From positions 1-9,892 of the forward strand of contig DASZSJ010000146.1 of NCBI GenBank assembly GCA_035548675.1: a DNA stretch of 9,892 bases, read 5' to 3'. Made by a program: the position numbers and the translations under genes. The notes under the pieces are model-generated. The model had not been told where the DNA came from, made no database searches, and worked only from the letters and a program-made list of their open reading frames with translations. Positions 1-6,555 of the stretch are shown piece after piece; the stretch's first letter is position 1, and every line of letters begins with the position of its first letter. The stretch comes from VRUE01 sp035548675 (lineage in GTDB: Bacteria; Actinomycetota; Thermoleophilia; Solirubrobacterales; 70-9).

Positions 1-1
1 G

Positions 2-1315
2 GCGGGCGGCCCGGGGCCGATCTACGTGCGGGAGAACCCGTTCGCGGCCGGTGGGGAGTGCGTAGGGAGCGGGGCGCCGTGCACGGTCGCGGTTTCAGAA
101 GCCGCGGAAGCCGAAGCGGGAACCACGGGCACGGGCTCGCAATTCTGGGCGGCCTCGGCCGACGCCGACGGGGGCGGGCGGGCGCTTTTCAGTACCGGTG
201 GCTGCCTCTATGAGTTCGACCTAGAAGAGGAAGAAACCGAGAAGCTCGCCTGCGAAGCGGTGCGGGCGCCGCTGGGGCAGAGCGACGATCTCTCGCGCGT
301 CTACTTCGCCTCGCGCGAAGCCAAGGGCGGGCCCAACGCCGAAGGCAAGTCGGCCCAGCCCGGGGAGGCCAACCTCTACCTGTGGGAAGAAGGCAGTTTC
401 CGCTTCATCGGCGCGCTGGCGGGCGGGGACGTCACCGAAACCGGGATCTCGCCGGTGGGGGTGGTGCCGGTGACCCACAGCGCCCGGGTCAGCGGCGACG
501 GCCTGACGGCGGCCTTCACCTCGCAGGCCCAGCTGACGGGCTATGACAACGCCGACGCGGCCAGTGAAGCCCCCGACGCGGAGGTCTTCGTCTACGACGC
601 GGCCGCAGAAGGGGGCAAAGGGCGGCTGGTGTGTGCGTCGTGCAATCCCAGCGGGGCGCGGCCGCGGGGGGCGCTGGTCGAAGTGGGGTTCCCGGAAATC
701 CAGGCAGCGGCGCTGATCCCGGTGGCCGAGAACACGCTCTACAGCGCCCGCGCCCTCTCTGAGGACGGCGACCGCCTCTACTTCGAGGCCTACGACAGCC
801 TCAGCCCGCGCGACTCAAATGGGCAGACCGATGTCTACCAGTGGGAGGCGCTCGACAGCGGCGGCTGCCGCGAATCCCTCCCCACCTACAGCCCTCAGAA
901 CGGCGGCTGCGTGGACCTGATCTCCTCGGGCAAGAGCGTGCGCGAAGCGACTTTCCTGGACGCCGACCCAAGCGGCGACAACGTCTTCTTCGCCACCCTC
1001 ACGAGCCTCCTGCCCCAGGACCCGGGCCTGGTCGACGTCTACGACGCCCGCGTTGGCGGCGGGCTGCCGATCCCGCCCGTCCCGCCGCCGCCCTGCGACG
1101 GAGAAGCCTGCCAGCGCCCGGCGGCGGCGCCGGGCGCGGCGACGCCCGCGAGCGAAACCTACGAAGGCCCCGGCAACCAGGCGCCGAGGCACAAGTGCGC
1201 GAAGGGCAAGCACCGGGTCAAGGGCAAGTGCGTGAAGAAGAAGGCCCACAAGGGGGCAAAGCGCCACCACCGCGCCAAGCGAGGCTCGCGCGCGAGCGGG
1301 AGGGCGGGCCGATGA
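2..1315 (+). CDS. PD40/TolB-like beta-propeller protein, 5'-truncated by window edge
   Basis: The frame is open from base 2, and the residues before the GTG at 26 (GGPGPIYVREN) read like propeller-blade sequence, so the true start lies upstream; 437 residues are visible. Blade-like repeats recur: an SxDGxxxxFxS/A...YDN...EVFVYD unit (about residues 160-200), CASCNPSGARP (about 210-220), LSEDGDRLYFEAYDSL...NGQTDVYQWE (about 253-283) and DADPSGDNVFFATLTSLLPQD...VDVYDARVGGG (about 320-354). This pattern belongs to the PD40/WD40-like propellers abundant in Solirubrobacterales. A Pro-rich linker (PIPPVPPPPCDGEACQ) follows, then a Lys/Arg-rich C-terminus with two Cys (HKCAKGKHRVKGKCVKKK and onward). 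Proteins of this kind are probably exported, though the signal peptide would lie outside the window; the basic tail may contact the envelope (inference). No catalytic residues are visible, so a binding or scaffold role is more likely than an enzyme. The TGA overlaps the next gene's ATG. Confidence 0.85.
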   Translation, partial: AGGPGPIYVRENPFAAGGECVGSGAPCTVAVSEAAEAEAGTTGTGSQFWAASADADGGGRALFSTGGCLYEFDLEEEETEKLACEAVRAPLGQSDDLSRVYFASREAKGGPNAEGKSAQPGEANLYLWEEGSFRFIGALAGGDVTETGISPVGVVPVTHSARVSGDGLTAAFTSQAQLTGYDNADAASEAPDAEVFVYDAAAEGGKGRLVCASCNPSGARPRGALVEVGFPEIQAAALIPVAENTLYSARALSEDGDRLYFEAYDSLSPRDSNGQTDVYQWEALDSGGCRESLPTYSPQNGGCVDLISSGKSVREATFLDADPSGDNVFFATLTSLLPQDPGLVDVYDARVGGGLPIPPVPPPPCDGEACQRPAAAPGAATPASETYEGPGNQAPRHKCAKGKHRVKGKCVKKKAHKGAKRHHRAKRGSRASGRAGR

Positions 1316-4161
1316 GGGCGCGAATGGCGGCGCTATGGCTGGTCGCCCTGGCGGCGGCGCTCCTCGCGGCGCCGGCGGCGCAGGCGGCCTTCGGCGTCGA
1401 CGAATTCGAGGTCGAGTTCGCCAACCAAGACGGCTCGGCGGTCGAACAGGCCGGCTCGCACCCGTTCTCGATGACGACCTCGGTCCACTTCAACTCCCAT
1501 CCCAGCGGCGAAGGGGGCGAAGAACTGGAGGAGGCGGCCAAGGACATCCTCACCGTGCAGGCGCCGGGCTTCGTCGGCGACCCCGCTGCGGTGCCGACCT
1601 GCTCGACCGCCGACTTCCTGCGCCCCTTCACCAACTCCGGCGGCGCCGATGTCCCCGACTGCCCGGACGCCAGCGCCCTGGGCTTCGCCGCCGCGCGCCT
1701 CGCCGGGGCCAAAGGCCAGACCGAGAAGTTCGGCGCCGTCTACAATCTAGTGCCGCCGCCCGGCGTGGTGGCTCGGCTCGGCTTCTGGATCGTCGGCGCC
1801 CCGGTGACGATCGAACTGGGGGCCGGCGAATCCTTCCCCTACAACGTCGTCGGCGGGCCGACCAACATCTCCCAGCTGATCGAAGTGACCGGCGCCAAGC
1901 TGACCCTCTGGGGGGTGCCTGCCGACCCCGTCCACGACCCCTTGCGCGGGCACTGCCTGAAAGTCAACGAAGGCGGCTCGCTGGGCAGCTGCCCCTCGGG
2001 GCTCTCCCCGCGCCCCTTCCTGACGATGCCGCGCGCCTGCACCGGGCCGCTGCTCACCGGCTATGAAGCCGACTCCTGGCTTCACCCCGGCGACTTCGTC
2101 TCCGGCACCGCCGAATCGGGGCCGATGCGCGGCTGTGGGCGCCTTGGCTTTGCCCCCGAAGTCGCCGCCGACCCCTCGACTGCTTCGGCCGAGTCCTCCA
2201 GCGGCCTTGACTTCGAGCTCGACGTCGCCGACGAGAACCTGCGCAACGCCAGCTATGAAGCGGTCGCCGACGCCGACATCGAAAAGCTGACGGCGACCCT
2301 GCCGGCCGGGGTCACCGCCAACCCCTCGGCCGCTGAAGGCCTCGGCTACTGCACCCTCGGCCAATACCAGGCCGAAGCGCTCGCGACGCCCGCCGGCCTC
2401 GGCTGCCCGGATGCCGCCAAGCTCGGCACGATCGAAGCCCAGACCCCGGTGCTCGAAAACCACACCCTGCGCGGCAGCGTCTACCTCGCCCAGCCCGACG
2501 AACCGGCCGCCCCCGGCGCCGAGAACCCCTTTAACTCCTTCCTCGCCCTCTACATCGTCATCCGCGACCCGGAGCGCGGCATCTTCATCAAGCTGGCGGC
2601 GAAGATCGAACCCGACCCCAAGAGGGGGCAGCTCATCACCACCGTCGAAGAACTGCCGCCCTTCCCGATCTCCCACGTCGTTATGCACCTGCGCTCGGGT
2701 GCCCGTGCCCCCCTCGTCACCCCGCCCGCCTGCGGCACCTACACGACCCAGACCCTGCTGACCCCGACCTCCGGCGCGGCGCCGCTCAGGCGCGACTCGA
2801 CCTTCACGATCGACTCCGGCCCCGGCGGCGGCCCCTGCCCGCTGGCCGGCCCGGCATTCGCGCCGGCGCTCTCCGCCGGTGCCCAGAGCAACGCCGCCGG
2901 GCACTACTCGCCCTTCACGATGCGGATCACCCGCCGCGACGGCGAACAGGACATCACCCGCTTCTCGGCGACCCTGCCGCCCGGGGAGGTGGCGAAGATC
3001 GCCGGCGTGCCCACCTGCCAGGACGCGGCGATCGCGGCGGCCAAGGGCAGGTCGGGCAAGGCAGAGCTCGCCTCCCCCTCCTGCCCGGCCGCCAGTCAGA
3101 TCGGCACTGTCCTCGCCGGGGCGGGCGTCGGCAGCGCCCTCACCTACGTCCCTGGCTCCCTCTATCTCGCCGGCCCCTACAAAGGCGCCCAGCTCTCGGT
3201 GGCGGCGATCGTCCCCGCCGTCGCCGGCCCCTTCGACGTTGGCACCGTCGTCACCCGAGTGGGGCTGACGCTGATCCCCGAATCCGGGGAAGCCGAAGTC
3301 GACGGCGCCGCCTCGGACCCGATCCCCCACATCCTCAAAGGGATCCCGCTGAAGCTGCGCGACCTGCGCATCTACGTCGACCGGCCGGGCTTCACCCTGA
3401 ACCCGACCTCCTGCAACGTCTTCTCGACCCGCGCCCAGCTCGCCGGCTCGGGCGCCGACCCCTTCCTCGACTCCGACGACACCCTAGCCGCCGCCGCCGC
3501 CCGCTACCAGGCCTCCAGTTGCGCCTCCCTGCGCTTCAAGCCGGGCCTGAAGATCCAGCTCAAGGGCCAGACCAAGCGCTCGGGCTTCCCCAAGCTGCAC
3601 TCGGTCGTCACCTACCCCCAGGGCTCGGGCTACGCCAACATCGGCCGCGCCGTGGTGACGCTGCCCCACTCCGCCTTCATCTCGCCCCTGCGGGTGGCGA
3701 ACCCCTGCACCCGCCCCGCCTTCGCCGAAGGCAAGTGCCCGCCGGCCTCACGTCTGGGCTACGCGAAGGCCTGGACGCCGCTGCTCGACGAGCCCCTGCA
3801 GGGCCCTGTCTACTTCCGCTCAAACGGCGGCGTGCGGGACATCCCCGACATCGTCGCCGATCTGAACGGCCAGTTCCACGTCATCCTGGTCGGCGCCGTC
3901 GACTCGGTCGGCCCGACCAACAAGGCTCGCTTGCGGACCACCTTCGCCCAGGTCCCCGACGCCCCGGTCAGTCGCTTCGTGCTCGACCTCAAAGGCGGCA
4001 AGGAAGGCGTGATCGAAAACAGCCAGAACCTCTGCGCCGGCAAGCGCTACGTCAAGGTCAAGCTGCGCGGCCAGAACGGGCAGCTGCGAGAATTCCAGAC
4101 CCTCCAGCAGGTCAAGTGCCCGAAGAAGGGCAAGGCTGCCAAGCGCCGCGCCCGGCCCTAG
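1312..4161 (+). CDS. Secreted Cys-Pro repeat protein of Solirubrobacterales type, function unknown
   Basis: I chose the ATG at 1312, although the frame stays open far upstream. It has GGGAGGG at 1298-1304 (7-nt gap), overlaps the upstream stop as ATGA, and starts a clean signal peptide: MRARM, hydrophobic residues 6-20, APAAQA cleavage near residue 25. An ATG at 1324 is an alternative start. The 949-residue product carries a motif CPxAsxlG...tPxL...l.G.vYl four times, at about residues 117-140, 346-393, 566-630 and 797-838; the first copy is the most diverged. Most copies have an upstream Cys (VPTC, YCTL, NPCT). Between copies lie segments such as ALYIVIRDPERGIFIKLAAK and PPACGTYTT, typical of large secreted Solirubrobacterales proteins without assigned function. 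The C-terminus is basic (CPKKGKAAKRRARP). The paired Cys suggest disulfide-stabilised beta-rich extracellular modules (inference). It is probably translated with the propeller gene as one unit. A shortened copy of its 3' end lies at 5857-5961. Confidence 0.87.
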   Translation: MRARMAALWLVALAAALLAAPAAQAAFGVDEFEVEFANQDGSAVEQAGSHPFSMTTSVHFNSHPSGEGGEELEEAAKDILTVQAPGFVGDPAAVPTCSTADFLRPFTNSGGADVPDCPDASALGFAAARLAGAKGQTEKFGAVYNLVPPPGVVARLGFWIVGAPVTIELGAGESFPYNVVGGPTNISQLIEVTGAKLTLWGVPADPVHDPLRGHCLKVNEGGSLGSCPSGLSPRPFLTMPRACTGPLLTGYEADSWLHPGDFVSGTAESGPMRGCGRLGFAPEVAADPSTASAESSSGLDFELDVADENLRNASYEAVADADIEKLTATLPAGVTANPSAAEGLGYCTLGQYQAEALATPAGLGCPDAAKLGTIEAQTPVLENHTLRGSVYLAQPDEPAAPGAENPFNSFLALYIVIRDPERGIFIKLAAKIEPDPKRGQLITTVEELPPFPISHVVMHLRSGARAPLVTPPACGTYTTQTLLTPTSGAAPLRRDSTFTIDSGPGGGPCPLAGPAFAPALSAGAQSNAAGHYSPFTMRITRRDGEQDITRFSATLPPGEVAKIAGVPTCQDAAIAAAKGRSGKAELASPSCPAASQIGTVLAGAGVGSALTYVPGSLYLAGPYKGAQLSVAAIVPAVAGPFDVGTVVTRVGLTLIPESGEAEVDGAASDPIPHILKGIPLKLRDLRIYVDRPGFTLNPTSCNVFSTRAQLAGSGADPFLDSDDTLAAAAARYQASSCASLRFKPGLKIQLKGQTKRSGFPKLHSVVTYPQGSGYANIGRAVVTLPHSAFISPLRVANPCTRPAFAEGKCPPASRLGYAKAWTPLLDEPLQGPVYFRSNGGVRDIPDIVADLNGQFHVILVGAVDSVGPTNKARLRTTFAQVPDAPVSRFVLDLKGGKEGVIENSQNLCAGKRYVKVKLRGQNGQLREFQTLQQVKCPKKGKAAKRRARP

Positions 4162-4267
4162 CGGCGCCGCTGAGCGCCCTCCGCCGCGCGCACCCTTCCG
4201 CGCACGCGCCGAACCCGACTCCTGGCCCCGCCGGGAAACGAGGGCGGCCGCCGCTCTTCCCACCCCC

Positions 4268-4282
4268 AGCGCCCAAGGCGCT
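4268..4282 (+). terminator. Weak hairpin in the spacer after the repeat-protein gene
   Basis: AGCGCC-CAA-GGCGCT forms a 6-bp stem with a 3-nt loop about 107 nt after the stop codon. No T-run follows, so it is at best a weak or factor-assisted terminator. Two perfect palindromes nearby, AGCGGCGCCGCT at 4160-4171 (overlapping the stop codon) and GGCGGCCGCC at 4243-4252, may only reflect high GC. Otherwise the spacer 4162-4296 shows nothing I can assign. Confidence 0.2.
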
Positions 4283-4296
4283 CCCGCCCACGCGGC

Positions 4297-4326
4297 TTGA
4301 CCGCCGCTCCCCGCTCCGCCCAGGAT
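4297..4326 (+). promoter_or_regulatory. Candidate promoter for the two-domain secreted protein
   Basis: TTGACC at 4297-4302 resembles a housekeeping-sigma -35 box. After an 18-nt spacer, CAGGAT at 4321-4326 is a passable -10 (it keeps the A and the final T of TANNNT). The predicted transcript would start near 4333 and carry a leader of about 45 nt before the ATG. This fits a gene separated from its neighbour by a 216-bp spacer, but short matches of this quality occur by chance. Confidence 0.35.
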
Positions 4327-4331
4327 GGGAT

Positions 4332-4347
4332 GCCTCCACCGGGAGGC
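4332..4347 (+). promoter_or_regulatory. Leader hairpin upstream of the Shine-Dalgarno at 4364
   Basis: GCCTCC-ACCG-GGAGGC forms a 6-bp stem with a tetraloop, 16 nt before the AGGAGGA ribosome binding site. The left arm contains CCTCC, which could pair either with its own GGAGG or with the true Shine-Dalgarno, so two exclusive structures can be drawn. Whether this regulates translation is speculation. Confidence 0.3.
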
Positions 4348-4363
4348 GCACACTCAGTTACTC

Positions 4364-4370
4364 AGGAGGA
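4364..4370 (+). promoter_or_regulatory. Ribosome binding site that sets the start at 4378
   Basis: AGGAGGA lies 7 nt before the ATG at 4378 and is the strongest Shine-Dalgarno in the window. It rules out the upstream in-frame TTG at 4297, which has no comparable site and would bury the signal peptide behind 27 extra residues. Confidence 0.85.
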
Positions 4371-4377
4371 GCAAAAG

Positions 4378-5796
4378 ATGGCCACGAAGCTCAGGACCCT
4401 CTCCCTGGCCGTGCTCGCGGTGCTCGCCGCCAGCGCGATCGGGACGGGCGCGGCTCACGCGGAAACCTTCTTCCACAGCCACGTGGGGGAAGTCAACCCC
4501 GACAAGGTGATCATCACAGGCGAAGGCGGGGAAGGCAGATTCAGGTTCAAACCTGGGAGCGCACCCCTGACCTGTGAAAAACTCGTGCTCGAGGGCACAG
4601 AAGACACCGAAGGCCGAACCAGCGACAAAGGAGAAAGCCAGGCCTTTACACATACGGGTGAAGCCGGCGTCAAAACGATCACAGCGACATCGCTCACACT
4701 CACACCGACATTTACCAACTGCGAATTTAGTGGTTTCGAGTTTACCGTTGACACCGAAGGCTGCCATTATCGCCTCACAGCCGAAACAACCGGCGAACAC
4801 GGCCGCCTACACATCGACTGCGAAACCGGCAAAGCGATCAGGGTCACAGTCCCCGAACTCGGGGTGACCATGAGTATCGGCCCTCAGACACCAAGTGGTG
4901 GCGGCGTCCACTACACCAACAACGGCGAAACAAGCAACGGGGACATCAAAGCCCAAGCGACAGTGTCGGGGATCAGCTTCGCCTGCGCCCCGGCGATACT
5001 CTGCGGAATCATCGGCATCCCGGTCAGCGGCTCCGAAGGGACCTACGAATCGGGCAGTGAAATGACAATTAAAGCCTTCGAAGACCTGAACACGCCTGAA
5101 GACGCTGGTAAAACAGGCGTCTACGAAGAGGACAAACAGCTCGGTCTGTGGCATGGGGAAGGCGAAGGAGGGGAAGAAGAACCGTCTTCGCCCGAACACA
5201 CCTTCCGCTCGACAGCCAAAAGCGTCGACCTTACAGGCGCTCGCAGCGGCGGCGAACATGTTCTCTCGTTCGGCGGCGTGGGGCTGAAATGCGCGGGCGC
5301 GGCGTTCGCCGGCTATCAGGCGGGTGAAACGCCCGACCAAATGACGCTGACGCCGGAATACTCCGATTGCACGCTCGGTGGCGGCGAAGCCGAAGTCGTC
5401 AACGAAGGCTGTGACTTCATCTTCGACAGCGACACAGAATTGGAAGCCGGCGCCCCGGTGAGACTCGACTGCAACGAAGGCGGTGCCCTGAAGGTCAAAG
5501 CTCCCTTCTGCACCATCGACGTCGGCGATCGCCACGGTGAAAGCTCGGTCAACCAGGCGCTGCTCGAAGTCGAATATGCGAACGAAGGAAGTGCGCCAAC
5601 CGAGGACCTGCTTGTCAAAGCAAGCCTCAGCGGTATCGGGTACGTAGCCACAAACGCCGGCTGCGAAGTACTTGGAATCGGCAAAGGAACACACTCGAAC
5701 GGCACCTACAGCGGCTGGGCCACAGTCCGCGCCTACGAACATGGCAAATCCCACAATGCGGAACACCAGGTCGGGGTCCGCATCGACACCCCCTAA
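4378..5796 (+). CDS. Secreted two-domain repeat protein of Solirubrobacterales type, function unknown
   Basis: The 472-residue product starts at an ATG placed by an excellent Shine-Dalgarno. A signal peptide is clear: MATKLRT, hydrophobic residues 8-21, AHA cleavage after residue 28. The mature protein is two diverged copies of one domain, about residues 30-245 and 278-472, joined by an acidic Gly/Glu linker (about 252-274). Matching landmarks are LTPTFTNCEF...EGCHY (about 105-130) with LTPEYSDCTL...EGCDF (about 323-348); a Cys and hydrophobic strands near 148 and 365; VHYTNNGE with VEYANEG; and SGISFACAP...GTYESGSEMTIKAF with SGIGYVATNAGC...GTYSGWATVRAY. I recognise this layout (NC...GC, YxNxG, SGI.Y, GTYSG) from paralogous hypothetical exoproteins common in Solirubrobacterales; no function is known to me. 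Regular Cys suggest disulfides. Its GC is visibly lower than its neighbours (48% in 4681-4740 by hand count), with more ACA, AAA and GAA codons. Confidence 0.88.
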   Translation: MATKLRTLSLAVLAVLAASAIGTGAAHAETFFHSHVGEVNPDKVIITGEGGEGRFRFKPGSAPLTCEKLVLEGTEDTEGRTSDKGESQAFTHTGEAGVKTITATSLTLTPTFTNCEFSGFEFTVDTEGCHYRLTAETTGEHGRLHIDCETGKAIRVTVPELGVTMSIGPQTPSGGGVHYTNNGETSNGDIKAQATVSGISFACAPAILCGIIGIPVSGSEGTYESGSEMTIKAFEDLNTPEDAGKTGVYEEDKQLGLWHGEGEGGEEEPSSPEHTFRSTAKSVDLTGARSGGEHVLSFGGVGLKCAGAAFAGYQAGETPDQMTLTPEYSDCTLGGGEAEVVNEGCDFIFDSDTELEAGAPVRLDCNEGGALKVKAPFCTIDVGDRHGESSVNQALLEVEYANEGSAPTEDLLVKASLSGIGYVATNAGCEVLGIGKGTHSNGTYSGWATVRAYEHGKSHNAEHQVGVRIDTP

Positions 5797-5824
5797 CTGA
5801 GAGGGAGCCACCGACGATCGCACC

Positions 5825-5856
5825 GAGCCCCGGACCGCATAAGCGGCTCGGGGCTC
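5825..5856 (+). terminator. Strong hairpin, probable terminator of the 4378-5796 gene
   Basis: GAGCCCCG (5825-5832) pairs perfectly with CGGGGCTC (5849-5856). The stem continues through one G-T wobble and one A-C mismatch into CCGC/GCGG, closed by an ATAA tetraloop (5839-5842). It begins 29 nt after the TAA. No T-run follows, as is common for terminators in high-GC actinobacteria. A role in protecting the mRNA 3' end or in attenuation is possible instead. Confidence 0.6.
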
Positions 5857-5961
5857 ATGCGCGGCCAGAACGGGCAGCTGCGGGAACTCAATACGCCACA
5901 GCAGGTCAGCGCCTGCACGAAGAAGGCGAAGCGGCGCGCCCGGCACATGCGGCGGGGCTGA
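5857..5961 (+). pseudogene. Relic copy of the 3' end of the 1312-4161 gene
   Basis: Reading from ATG 5857 gives a 34-residue peptide (MRGQNGQLRELNTPQQV, then a Cys and KKAKRRAR) that aligns with the last ~32 residues of the secreted repeat protein (LRGQNGQLREFQTLQQV, then KCPKKGKAAKRRARP). At DNA level 5858-5882 is identical to 4064-4088 over 25 nt, with patchier identity to the end. The copy has its own TGA, 5 codons past the end of the alignment, and no recognisable Shine-Dalgarno; the terminator hairpin abuts its ATG. It most likely remains from a paralogue whose body was deleted or replaced, or from an incomplete duplication. Translation as a free peptide cannot be excluded but is unlikely. 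Confidence 0.7.
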
Positions 5962-5996
5962 CGGCAGCGCGGCGCGGTGGGATCATCCGCCGCGAG

Positions 5997-6401
5997 ATGA
6001 GTCTGGTCCCCGACCTCGGAGCTTCCCCCGCTGCGATTCTCGCCGCCTTCCGCGGCGAGGTAATCGCGGCCAGGGTCGGCCACCCGGACGTCCTGCAGCT
6101 CGAAGTGGTCGGATCGGATAGGGGTCGATGGCTCTTCGTCACCCAGGACGCCGAATGGCGGCCAGCCGACCCCTCGCGGCTTGTTGGTCGCACGCTCGAA
6201 GGCCTGACGCTCGACCCCCGAACGGGCGAGCTGGCTCTAGAGCTCTCTGGGGACGGTCAGCTGCGGGTCGTGCCCGCAGCGCCGGCGGCCCCCGACGATC
6301 CGCCGAGCTGGGAGCTCCTCACCCCCGATCGCATCCAGCTCGAGTTCGGACCCGGCATCCGTTGGCGCATCTCCGCTGCCGACGACCCACTTTCCCCATG
6401 A
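5997..6401 (+). CDS. Small hypothetical protein, possibly DUF6188-like
   Basis: A 134-residue, mainly beta-looking protein with no signal peptide or membrane segment, so probably cytosolic. ATG 5997 is the first in-frame start after the relic. The ribosome site is weak: only GGTGGGA at 5976-5982, 14 nt upstream, so the start is uncertain. The sequence alternates short strands and turns: LQLEVVGSDRGRWLFVTQ (about residues 33-50), VGRTLEGLTLDPRTGELALEL (about 63-83), LRVVPAAP, then WELLTPDRIQLEFGPGIRWRI near the C-terminus. The arrangement 'G+..G...D...L.L.L..G..L+V...WEL..PD...L..GPG' resembles small DUF6188-type proteins, but I recognise it only weakly and no function is known. Its last codons run into the left arm of the inverted repeat 6397-6555, so its C-terminus may have been altered by that element. 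Confidence 0.6.
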   Translation: MSLVPDLGASPAAILAAFRGEVIAARVGHPDVLQLEVVGSDRGRWLFVTQDAEWRPADPSRLVGRTLEGLTLDPRTGELALELSGDGQLRVVPAAPAAPDDPPSWELLTPDRIQLEFGPGIRWRISAADDPLSP

Positions 6402-6555
6402 GCCCGACCCTCGAGAGCGCCCGTGACTTGACCTGAGGCCCCGCCTGCCGCCGCCGCTCCTCTGCATCCAAATAGCCGCAGGGCGAGATGCAGAGATCGA
6501 CGACAACAGGCAGGACCTCGGCAAGCCCCGCCCGCTCTCGAGGGTCGGCCTCGTG
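6397..6555. repeat. Long interrupted inverted repeat (~159 nt)
   Basis: The outer arms 6397-6419 and 6533-6555 are complementary over 23 nt with one T-G wobble and one C-C mismatch; the core CCGACCCTCGAGAGCG (6404-6419) pairs perfectly with 6533-6548. Inside, smaller pairings keep the same nesting: CTTG 6427-6430 with CAAG 6522-6525, GAGG 6435-6438 with CCTC 6516-6519, CCTGCC 6444-6449 with GGCAGG 6509-6514, and CTCTGCATC 6460-6468 with GATGCAGAG 6487-6495, leaving an 18-nt apical loop. Such a cruciform or hairpin could be a small palindromic mobile element, a structured RNA, or a bidirectional terminator between genes. I see no flanking target-site duplication. The stop codon of the upstream gene and the Shine-Dalgarno and GTG of the downstream small gene lie in its outer arms. 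Confidence 0.65.

Noticed and set aside
841..1311. Open frame continuing upstream of the repeat-protein gene, which would add 157 N-terminal residues
   Set aside because: It overlaps the well-supported propeller gene in another frame, encodes low-complexity Arg/Pro/Gly-rich sequence, and would bury the signal peptide at 1312.
1747..3330. Antisense open frame of 527 codons opposite the repeat-protein gene
   Set aside because: A low-complexity Gly/Arg/Asp shadow of high-GC3 sense codons with no recognisable motif.
4297..4377. Upstream TTG start adding 27 residues to the two-domain protein
   Set aside because: The ATG at 4378 has a near-ideal Shine-Dalgarno and begins a canonical signal peptide.
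3519..4577. + strand frame of 352 codons overlapping two genes
   Set aside because: It crosses the end of one supported gene and the start of another in a different frame, and its translation is Arg/Pro/Gln-rich low complexity.
4807..5946. Antisense frame of 379 codons opposite the two-domain gene
   Set aside because: No domain or start signal; the sense strand has a signal peptide and duplicated domains.
5976..5992. Imperfect palindrome around GGATCATCC before the 5997 start, as a possible operator
   Set aside because: Short and imperfect in GC-rich sequence, with no neighbouring regulator gene to connect it to.
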